In this document: piece by piece, positions 1 through 5,642 of the stretch
How the letters are laid out: each line of letters opens with the position of its first letter
Numbering within the stretch: position 1 is the stretch's first letter
Origin: a virus
Strand: one strand, 5' to 3'
Length of the DNA: 37,621 bases
Virus record (IMG/VR): IMGVR_UViG_3300005828_000017
Location: 1-37,621 of that record
Position numbers and translations under genes: made by a program
The notes under the pieces: generated by a model
What the model was told of the DNA's origin: nothing
Databases searched by the model: none
Seen by the model: only the letters and a program-made list of their open reading frames with translations

Positions 1-1355
1 CCGGCGATCAGATACTCTTCGTCGCGACCGACGAACCGGTGATGATGCTCGCTCGCCTGCTTGACATACCACTCGAACGGGTCGAGCGTCTCTGCCCCGG
101 CCTTTGTCAAGCGCGCCGCCTCATACAACTCAGTCCAGAGCTTATGAAAAATCAGCGCGTTCTCGGGGTCGAACCTGATGTCAGCCCGCTTCAACCATTT
201 CATTAACGCCTCTGGGTGATTCGAGGCGATGATCGCGTTCTCGACAAACCACGGGCGGTCGAACGGCGTTGTCTCGTCTAGGTAGAGCACGGCCTGATCA
301 AGCTCGCGCTCGACCGAATTGGTGCCGCTGTGATGTTTGACGAAATTTATGATCGGGTCGCCGTCGTGGTGATGGTTGCGCGACCAAAAATCGAGAACAT
401 CATGACGAACGATCTTGCCCGGCTTGAGCTGATGAACGATACCGCTCGGCCCGTAAGTACACGACCTGACGTGCGGGCTGCTGAAAAACTCGTGCTCGTC
501 TCCGGTGACGATCCCCGCAATGCTCTCAAGCGGCTCGCTCTTCGTTGGCGACCATACGCCGCAGATGTCGTGAATCACGCTCTTGCTGTCGGCAATCAGT
601 TGTCTGACGTGCATGTAGTTGCCGCAAACCTCGATGACCGTCGCGCCGATGCTGTGATGAAAATCACCCTTTGCCCCAGCCGTTCCCTCGCGGTAATTCT
701 TGACGGTCATACTGCCGCTCGTGTAGGTGAGCTTAGGTATCTTGTGGGAAGCTGTCGGGGTGACGCGCATCTGAATCTGCGGGTGTCCCAGAAAAACCCA
801 CTTGTCGCCGCCGATGCTTTCGTACCCTTGAACCGGGTTCACCGTCGTCGCCTGAATCTGGTTCGCGATGATGACCCCGCGACCGTTCGCGATCTCTATG
901 GTCTGCCCCGGTTCCATCAGGTAAGGCATGACCGCCCCCGACCACATGACATCGCCCGACTGTCGATCATTCCTCTCGCTGCCCGGCGTCGCCGTTTTAT
1001 AGCTGAGCGGAACGACGTGCAGCTTCGCCCCTCGGTCTTTGCAGTACCTGAGAAGCGACTTCAATGCCGGGTGCGCGGCCGTGTCATTCTGAGCACAAGT
1101 GACGACGTGTATCTCTGTCGCGACCTGCGGCTTGAGAATGGCGGTGTTGCGCCTGACTTCACCGAACTGCTTTTGCATGACGTTGTGTCTGTTGATCAGC
1201 GCGGTCGGGTTATCTTTTCTGATGCGAGAAGCATGCCTTTTGACGATGTTCAGGCTCGCGTCAAGCTCTCGGCAGACGTCCTCCCGCGTCGGGAAAGCCG
1301 CTATGTCGTTCCACGCAGCAACTAGCTGCGCGTCTGTGAATTTTCTGCCTGACAT
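1..1355 (-). CDS. Metallophosphoesterase-like phage protein (partial, cut by left edge)
   Basis: I translated 451 open codons running off the left edge. ATG at 1355 is preceded by GAGGTG about 6 nt upstream, and the gene overlaps the RusA stop by 34 bp. Residues 20-46 look like a helix-turn-helix. Residues 82-120 resemble an alpha/beta nucleotide-binding start with VVTCAQN. Later, GDEH (285-288), NHHHDGD (327-333) and SNH (378-380) resemble the metal-ligand motifs of calcineurin-type phosphoesterases (GDxH, GNHD-like). From memory, a common phage family shows the same order, with GDxH and SNHDD motifs, and lacks a settled function. The likely role is a metal-dependent nuclease or phosphatase in DNA metabolism, which fits the neighbouring resolvase. 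The fold is inference; the open frame is certain. Confidence 0.6.
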   Translation of the reverse strand, partial: MSGRKFTDAQLVAAWNDIAAFPTREDVCRELDASLNIVKRHASRIRKDNPTALINRHNVMQKQFGEVRRNTAILKPQVATEIHVVTCAQNDTAAHPALKSLLRYCKDRGAKLHVVPLSYKTATPGSERNDRQSGDVMWSGAVMPYLMEPGQTIEIANGRGVIIANQIQATTVNPVQGYESIGGDKWVFLGHPQIQMRVTPTASHKIPKLTYTSGSMTVKNYREGTAGAKGDFHHSIGATVIEVCGNYMHVRQLIADSKSVIHDICGVWSPTKSEPLESIAGIVTGDEHEFFSSPHVRSCTYGPSGIVHQLKPGKIVRHDVLDFWSRNHHHDGDPIINFVKHHSGTNSVERELDQAVLYLDETTPFDRPWFVENAIIASNHPEALMKWLKRADIRFDPENALIFHKLWTELYEAARLTKAGAETLDPFEWYVKQASEHHHRFVGRDEEYLIA

Positions 1356-1903
1356 TCTCGCACCTCATGATATTCGATAATAACTGCCCCGGTTTCGCCC
1401 CAGAGCTTCGAAACCCTGCCATCCCAGATCGTGCAGTCGTCATCGACGTGCCCCTTGCGCGCAGCATCAAGCAGCGCTTTCTCTAGGTTGTCTTTGTCGG
1501 GTTTTTGTTGGTGCGGCTTGCCGTCCATCGCAGCGCGCTTTTTCTTTGCCCAGCTCTTCGGCATGGGCAGAACGAAAGTTATGTGATAGCCGGCGTCTGG
1601 TATGTTGACATCGTACAGCCGAACGGTATCGGCGAATAGTCTGTACTTTTGAACGGCCTTGCTCGGGTTCCACTTGTCTCGCTGGGTAGCTCGCGGCTTG
1701 CCCATTCCGGTTATCGGGTACGTCAACCTGATGATCGGCGGAAAAACGATGTACAGCTCATCAAGCAGATCATCGACGTCGAACGTATCGACGCCGAACT
1801 TTTTCATGAAGATCTCGATCGCCGGGTTCGGCCGCTCTTCGATTATCACGTCTGGCCGGTGTCGGTTAGCAATCGTCGGCTTCTGCCAGGGCGCAATGGT
1901 CAA
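1322..1903 (-). CDS. rusA: RusA-family Holliday junction resolvase
   Basis: The 193-aa product carries the RusA signature KPDKDNLEKALLD at residues 134-146, followed by VDDDCTIWD at 153-161. These supply the Asp residues (D136, D138, D154/155) that bind catalytic metal in RusA. The PMPKSW segment at 113-118 is also typical. RusA enzymes are homodimers that cut four-way junctions, and in phages they resolve branched DNA before packaging. An N-terminal extension of about 45 residues precedes the core; E. coli RusA is about 120 aa. The start is TTG, sharing TTGA with the stop of the upstream gene, with AGAGG about 6 nt before it. Function is well supported by motifs. Confidence 0.9.
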   Translation of the reverse strand: MTIAPWQKPTIANRHRPDVIIEERPNPAIEIFMKKFGVDTFDVDDLLDELYIVFPPIIRLTYPITGMGKPRATQRDKWNPSKAVQKYRLFADTVRLYDVNIPDAGYHITFVLPMPKSWAKKKRAAMDGKPHQQKPDKDNLEKALLDAARKGHVDDDCTIWDGRVSKLWGETGAVIIEYHEVRECQAENSQTRS

Positions 1904-2085
1904 GCCAACCTCTGAACAACGACCATCGGAATACCCATAAAAGTCATACAGGGCGGCAGGTTACGCGATCGCCAATGGCTATGCAACCGATCAAGCTGTT
2001 CGGGCGTGATCATAATTCTCGCCCCAGGTTTCAGGTATAGACCCTTCGCCCTGACCCATTGCTCAAGCTCTTCGACTATTGTCAT
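1900..2085 (-). CDS. Small hypothetical protein, 61 aa
   Basis: A short gene lying between coupled neighbours: its ATG lies inside the end of the upstream gene (23 bp overlap) and its TGA overlaps the TTG start of rusA. The product is mixed in charge with no membrane segment. Its middle reads MITPEQLDRLHSHW, a pattern that looks helical. I do not recognise the family. The translational coupling on both sides is the main evidence that it is real. It may assist recombination or replication by position only. Confidence 0.65.
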   Translation of the reverse strand: MTIVEELEQWVRAKGLYLKPGARIMITPEQLDRLHSHWRSRNLPPCMTFMGIPMVVVQRLA

Positions 2086-2281
2086 GCCAGCCCTTCTCGA
2101 CCGCGATGCCGGTCACCCTGTAGTGAAAAACCACTTGCTCGACTTCGCCGTTGTATCCGGCCGGCCTGCAGTATGCGAGGCTGCCTTCACTGCCGGACAA
2201 TGATAGAGCTGTCTCGATCGAGTAAGCCTCGACCCCGACGACTGACGTGTCGTCGATAAAAACGAAAAGATGAAGTCTCAT
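2063..2281 (-). CDS. Small hypothetical protein, 72 aa
   Basis: This 72-aa product starts with a beta-rich stretch (RLHLFVFIDD) and has no membrane segment or recognisable motif. The start ATG overlaps the stop of the upstream gene (ATGA) and the end overlaps the next gene by 23 bp, so it belongs to the chain that leads to rusA. I do not recognise it. Confidence 0.65.
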   Translation of the reverse strand: MRLHLFVFIDDTSVVGVEAYSIETALSLSGSEGSLAYCRPAGYNGEVEQVVFHYRVTGIAVEKGWHDNSRRA

Positions 2282-2607
2282 GATGACGTCCTGACGACTA
2301 GGTTGAGTGACCCGTCATGCTCGAAGAAATACAGCTCTTTTTTTGTGATCATATCTTGCAGAGCAACGTCGTCGACCCTATGCCCCAAATGTTCGTTGAT
2401 CTCACGCCTTGAAAAAACTGCTTTGTGCTCGCCGTCTGCAGACATGACGGTCCAGCCGAGAGAGTCTGCCATGTCGTAAGCTGAGTCGCGCTGTTCGCTG
2501 ACCTGATCGAGCATGCTGAACAACGTGTCTCCGAGTTCGCCGACGTCGCACTCTTCAACCAGCTCGGCCACGACTTCGCCGAAGTCAATATACAATTTTA
2601 TTTTCAT
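2278..2607 (-). CDS. Small acidic hypothetical protein, 109 aa
   Basis: First gene of the leftmost minus-strand chain (2607 down to 1). The product is acidic in its N-terminal half (EVVAELVEECDVGELGD) and continues with a helical section and a short C-terminal beta part. No family is recognised. The start ATG at 2607 has a GAGAGAG purine run immediately upstream. It follows a hairpin at 2658-2671, so it is probably expressed from its own start in the 2608-2700 gap or by read-through. No clear -35/-10 pair was found there. Confidence 0.7.
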   Translation of the reverse strand: MKIKLYIDFGEVVAELVEECDVGELGDTLFSMLDQVSEQRDSAYDMADSLGWTVMSADGEHKAVFSRREINEHLGHRVDDVALQDMITKKELYFFEHDGSLNLVVRTSS

Positions 2608-2657
2608 CTCTCTCGCCCTTGTGTGGTGAGTGTGACAGGGTTTTAACCTGCGTTGGG

Positions 2658-2704
2658 CCGCCTTCGGGCGGGGTCTTCACTTAGACGACACACTCGAAAA
2701 AAAA
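2658..2704 (-). terminator. Possible terminator between minus-strand gene chains
   Basis: Two elements follow the stop at 2705. A run of eight T (minus strand, 2697-2704) comes directly after the TGA. Further on, a perfect 5-bp hairpin with a TTCG/CGAA tetraloop spans 2658-2671 (CCGCC-TTCG-GGCGG on the plus strand). The T-run is preceded only by a weak stem (GTGAC/GTCAC) inside the gene end, and the strong hairpin lacks a T-run. Partial termination is plausible but not certain. Confidence 0.4.
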
Positions 2705-3022
2705 TCAGACCTGAGTGACAACCACGTTCGTCACGCCGAGCGGCGGGCTGTCGTCGATCACCGTCACGATCTCGATCTGCGGGTCACTGGCGACCCCGTT
2801 CGTGTCGATCACGGTGAACCGAAATCGCCATTCGCCGGTTTCGAGGTCGGGCACGAAAACCTGTTGCGGATCAGTCGGGCTGATGCGCGACAGCTCGACG
2901 TAGCTCGCTCCACCGTCTGCACTTATGTCAACCCTGACCAGCTCGATCTCGTCGAGCGGGAGAGCCGCCCCCTGTTGCCGCTGGGGAACGATGTCCCATG
3001 TTACGGTTACATTTTTCGCCAT
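2705..3022 (-). CDS. Fibronectin-III-like protein, 105 aa
   Basis: I place the start at ATG 3022, not the longer frame start at 3217, because AGGAG lies 9 nt upstream of 3022 and the extra N-terminus is Arg/Trp-rich and unlike a protein start. The product is beta-rich: VTVTWDI at the start, RVDISADGG in the middle, and WRFRFTVIDTNGVASDP near the end, matching the strand pattern of a single Fn3/Ig-like sandwich. There is no signal peptide. Such small Fn3 proteins in phages often decorate virions or bind host surfaces, but that role is inference. It lies downstream of another Fn3-like gene on the same strand. Confidence 0.7.
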   Translation of the reverse strand: MAKNVTVTWDIVPQRQQGAALPLDEIELVRVDISADGGASYVELSRISPTDPQQVFVPDLETGEWRFRFTVIDTNGVASDPQIEIVTVIDDSPPLGVTNVVVTQV

Positions 3023-3102
3023 CTCGTCAAACTCCTGTTTGATATTTGTGACCCCCGCGGGTCTGCTACGGCAGCGCGAACGCAGCCAGATCCAGAATCT
3101 TA

Positions 3103-3648
3103 CTAGCCATTGCATTGAGCGACCACAACTATCGGCCGGGCGCCGGTCGACGATGTCCAGACGACTGCCGAGTTCGGAACGACCCCGTACCCATTGACCG
3201 ACTGATTCGGGTCGCATGGCGTGCCAGCCGGAACCGTCCCGATCGGCACCAGCACGAACCGATCGGGCTGCTTGACGACCGTGTAGGCGACCTGACTGGT
3301 CAGGAAAATGACGGGCGGCAGCGGCTCGGTGCGAACCTCTGCCTTGATCACCTCGTTGCTGTACGCGCTCTCGTTGCCTTGCGCGTCGAGCGCCGTGGCG
3401 GCCACGAAGTAGCTGCCCGGCTCGGCCGGCACGACCGTCTGACAGCGCTGAGCGCCCGGCTCGGTTTCGGGAAACTCGACGATCTGGGTGTACATGCGAG
3501 TCGTGTCGCCGTAGTACACGCGCACGAGCGCCAAGTCGGTGAGCGCCGATCCGTCGACGTTCTCGCTCGGATTGTGCCAGCAGACCTCGAACGCTTCAGC
3601 CGACAGACTTAGCGTCAGCAGCAGAACGGTCAGTATTTTTTTTCGCAT
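3103..3648 (-). CDS. Exported fibronectin-III-like protein, 181 aa
   Basis: ATG 3648 is preceded by GAGGCG and opens with a clear signal peptide: MRKK, a Leu-rich core, then a SAEA cleavage site around residue 19. The mature part has an Fn3-like pattern (CWHNPSE; YFVAATALDAQGNESAYSN) and four cysteines that could form disulphides in the periplasm. An alternative in-frame ATG at 3738 overlaps the upstream stop, but it would bury the signal peptide. The protein is likely exported by the host Sec pathway to the periplasm or envelope. Possible roles are host-surface modification or superinfection exclusion; neither is shown by the sequence. Confidence 0.7.
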   Translation of the reverse strand: MRKKILTVLLLTLSLSAEAFEVCWHNPSENVDGSALTDLALVRVYYGDTTRMYTQIVEFPETEPGAQRCQTVVPAEPGSYFVAATALDAQGNESAYSNEVIKAEVRTEPLPPVIFLTSQVAYTVVKQPDRFVLVPIGTVPAGTPCDPNQSVNGYGVVPNSAVVWTSSTGARPIVVVAQCNG

Positions 3649-3734
3649 GTTCGCGCCTCTGTTGTTGCAGGTATTGACGACGCCGGTTTTGCGCGTCCCA
3701 CCTGACGAAAGCGGCCAACGGTGTCGGCCTGAAA

Positions 3735-4229
3735 TCATTCACTTGTAGCTCTCCGAAGCGGGTCCGACAACGCTTTTCTTGCCATCTTTCCCAGTTCGTG
3801 CGCCCCGCCACCCGTTGAACTTTGTGACGCTAGGCTAATGCCGTGCAACGCATTCTTCAGCGCAGCATTCTCTCTCAGTAAAGAATCCACCTGTCCGGTA
3901 AGCTCTCCTGTTCGTTTTACCTGCCTATCGGTCAGGCTTTTAAGCGCAGCGTTCTCGGCTTCGAGGGCTTTGATGTCTGCGTAAAGCACATAATCACCAT
4001 CGGAAGTCATCTCCATTTCGGCGTAGCACTGCCCACCATCCCCATTACATTTGCAGCTTGGGTCCAAATCAAAGCGTTTCATCCCTGCGACAGATTCATT
4101 GGCGGCGCGCAGCGCAGCATTCTCGGCTTCGAGAGTTTTTATTGCTTCGACCACCCAGGGCGCGGCCTCAACATCGGGCCGCACTCTGCTGCTGAGCGGC
4201 TCCGTCCCGAGACCAGCCGATCCCCTCAC
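3735..4229 (-). CDS. Coiled-coil protein with repeated AENAAL units, about 164 aa
   Basis: The open frame extends upstream, but that part overlaps a better gene, so I choose GTG 4229, which shares GTGA with the upstream stop. GTG 4238 is an alternative. The product has three copies of an LEAENAAL/LRENAALK heptad-like unit that predict coiled coils. A Cys-rich insert (CKCNGDGGQC) sits between the first two, possibly a metal or disulphide site. The layout recalls the variable Ead/Ea22-type accessory proteins of temperate and virulent phages, whose function is unclear. The underlying DNA repeats are similar enough to recombine. Confidence 0.6.
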   Translation of the reverse strand: MRGSAGLGTEPLSSRVRPDVEAAPWVVEAIKTLEAENAALRAANESVAGMKRFDLDPSCKCNGDGGQCYAEMEMTSDGDYVLYADIKALEAENAALKSLTDRQVKRTGELTGQVDSLLRENAALKNALHGISLASQSSTGGGAHELGKMARKALSDPLRRATSE

Positions 4230-4561
4230 TCCGTCCACCCAGGCATCGGCTCTGCGTTTGAGATGGTCGTCCGGCGATCCGGCAGTATTGAGTAAACGAC
4301 CCCATGTAGATCGGGCCTCGGAACTGTGAACAAAATCCCCTGCATTGTGTCGACCGCCCGATTGCAACCCTCTTCGCAGACGTATTTCAACACTCGCTGG
4401 ATTAAGTCGCCGTATTCTGCAGGAAGGGTTACCCACGGCCGGGTCGGATCAGCCGGAAGGTTCCTCAAATCAACCATGACCTGATGTAACTGGGCAAAGG
4501 CTATGGAATGCCTGTTGTAGTACATGGAAAGGTCGAATTCTTTGTCTGTATCAACGTTCAT
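4226..4561 (-). CDS. Hypothetical protein, 111 aa
   Basis: ATG 4561 shares ATGA with the stop of the upstream gene and has GGGAG about 8 nt upstream. I therefore reject the longer frame beginning at 4723. The product is soluble-looking, with helices in the N-terminal half (MYYNRHSIAFAQLHQVMVDL), two Cys close together (CEEGC) and a beta-rich C-terminus. No family recognised. Confidence 0.65.
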   Translation of the reverse strand: MNVDTDKEFDLSMYYNRHSIAFAQLHQVMVDLRNLPADPTRPWVTLPAEYGDLIQRVLKYVCEEGCNRAVDTMQGILFTVPRPDLHGVVYSILPDRRTTISNAEPMPGWTE

Positions 4562-4851
4562 TCCGTTGCTCCCGTGGTGGTGGATTGTCGTTTTACCCTG
4601 CTGAGCAGATGGCGCACCTCGCGCTGGTAGTCGAACCGGCTGACGAACCGGCAGTGATCGCCGAATTCGCAGTCTTTGATTATGTCGGAATTGACATACT
4701 TCACCGGGTTCGGATTCGGGCACGTCTGGCCGGGTATCATGATCGGCTCGACCGTTGTCGGCCGGGGCAGCATGGCGGCGTCAAGACGGCCGAGCTGAAA
4801 GCTCAAGACGCCCAGAGCGACCACGAACACGAACACGAACGCGGCCTTCAT
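4558..4851 (-). CDS. Single-pass membrane protein, 97 aa
   Basis: ATG 4851 shares ATGA with the upstream stop. A hydrophobic N-terminus (AAFVFVFVVALGVLSF) follows MK and predicts a signal anchor with the bulk outside the cytoplasm. Three Cys (CPNPN; CEFGDHC) and a basic C-terminal tail follow. The topology resembles small phage envelope proteins such as spanins or superinfection-exclusion proteins, but there is no coiled coil as expected for an inner-membrane spanin. The position next to the 32-aa membrane gene suggests an envelope-related cluster. Function unknown. Confidence 0.65.
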   Translation of the reverse strand: MKAAFVFVFVVALGVLSFQLGRLDAAMLPRPTTVEPIMIPGQTCPNPNPVKYVNSDIIKDCEFGDHCRFVSRFDYQREVRHLLSRVKRQSTTTGATE

Positions 4852-5219
4852 GCCGCGGTATCCAATCGGGAACCAAGCGGCAGGAAAAAACAGACGGTCA
4901 GCATCTGGTCTGCCTGAATCTCGTCGAGGCCATAGGCCGAGCACAGCTCGGCAACCAGCCCCGCGATATTCCGACAGTCAGGGTCGTGCTCAAGCTCCAA
5001 GATGCTGTTAGCCACTATGAGCTGAGCCACGGTGATCGACAGGCTGCCGCACCAGATGGCCGGACCATAGTCGCGCTCGGTGCCGGTCTCGGTGAGGTGA
5101 ACGATCTCGTCGAGCGCCGGAGCGGTCGACAATCCTGCTGACCATTTCCTGCCAAGCCTCACCGTCACGTTGATCTCGCCATATCTGAACTCGGGATTTT
5201 GAAAATACAGTTTTTTCAT
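4848..5219 (-). CDS. Hypothetical protein, 123 aa
   Basis: ATG 5219 (MKKLYFQN) shares ATGA with the end of the 32-aa gene upstream and has CGGAG about 10 nt before it. The longer in-frame start at 5252 has no ribosome site. The product has a beta-rich N-terminus and a helical middle (ITVAQLIVANSILELE) with no clear membrane segment. No family recognised. The stop overlaps the next start (ATGA). Confidence 0.65.
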   Translation of the reverse strand: MKKLYFQNPEFRYGEINVTVRLGRKWSAGLSTAPALDEIVHLTETGTERDYGPAIWCGSLSITVAQLIVANSILELEHDPDCRNIAGLVAELCSAYGLDEIQADQMLTVCFFLPLGSRLDTAA

Positions 5220-5314
5220 AATATACACGCTCCGGTTATTACAATCAAGCATAGAATGGCGATCGCCACCTTTCCGCCGTACATCGCTATCATTTGGTCA
5301 AAAACGCTAAACAT
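5216..5314 (-). CDS. 32-aa predicted membrane micro-protein
   Basis: I translated this by hand: ATG at 5314, stop TGA at 5216-5218 sharing ATGA with the next start. A GAGG ribosome site sits about 8 nt upstream. The product begins MFSVFDQMIAMYGGKV and ends in a hydrophobic run (AIAILCLIVITGACIL), a single predicted membrane helix. It is probably the first gene of the chain 5314 down to 2705. Its size and topology fit a holin-like or regulatory micro-protein, but no function can be assigned. Confidence 0.6.
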   Translation of the reverse strand: MFSVFDQMIAMYGGKVAIAILCLIVITGACIL

Positions 5315-5424
5315 TGGTCAGCCTCACCTGCGCGCGCGCAATGAGTAAGATTCGGCATCGTTCCATCGCGACCCATTCCCCTCTGTCACCATTCGCCCGG
5401 TCTCCCCCGTAAACAGTAAATAAG

Positions 5425-5615
5425 CTAGGTAGCTCTCGTAGAGGCTACTAGCTATTATTTATAATAGCCGACTGCGCACTGCGCACGGCCTTGATTTTAT
5501 TGAAGTTTTCAAAAACTGCGCGCAGTTCTGCGGAGTTCTGCGCATTCAGCCCTGATGCGGGTTGCGACCGATAGTGTTCACTAACTGCGCAAACTGCGCA
5601 TCGAACTGCGCAAAT
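5425..5615. repeat. Iteron cluster with AT-rich palindrome; candidate replication origin
   Basis: The gene-free stretch 5315-5642 holds repeated ACTGCGCA units. Exact AACTGCGCA occurs at 5583-5591, 5592-5600 and 5604-5612. ACTGCGCA occurs at 5471-5478 and 5478-5485. A perfect 14-bp palindrome AACTGCG/CGCAGTT lies at 5514-5527 and a variant TTCTGCGCA at 5536-5544. Next to them, 5451-5468 is an 18-bp AT-rich inverted repeat (GCTATTAT-TT-ATAATAGC). Iterons plus an AT-rich element just downstream of a primase-helicase gene match the architecture of P4- and plasmid-type origins. The part 5315-5424 holds only a leader to the 32-aa gene. Confidence 0.6.
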
Positions 5616-5642
5616 AACTGAATCGAATGAAAACATACCGCC

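Noticed and set aside
330-1325. Long plus-strand frame of 331 codons opposite the left-edge gene
   Set aside because: The minus strand is open through the whole stretch with a good ribosome site and recognisable motifs; the plus frame is Arg/Val-rich shadow sequence without a ribosome site.
4226-4944. Longer N-termini for the genes ending at 4226 and 4558
   Set aside because: The extensions overlap better upstream genes, while internal ATGs sit in ATGA couplings; the 4561 start also has a ribosome site.
5448-5636. Possible 62-aa minus-strand gene across the iterons
   Set aside because: Its sequence is mostly translated repeats (repeated CAV), with base use unlike neighbours; an origin or control region explains the repeats better. 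It cannot be fully excluded, since an ATG follows the primase stop by 6 nt.
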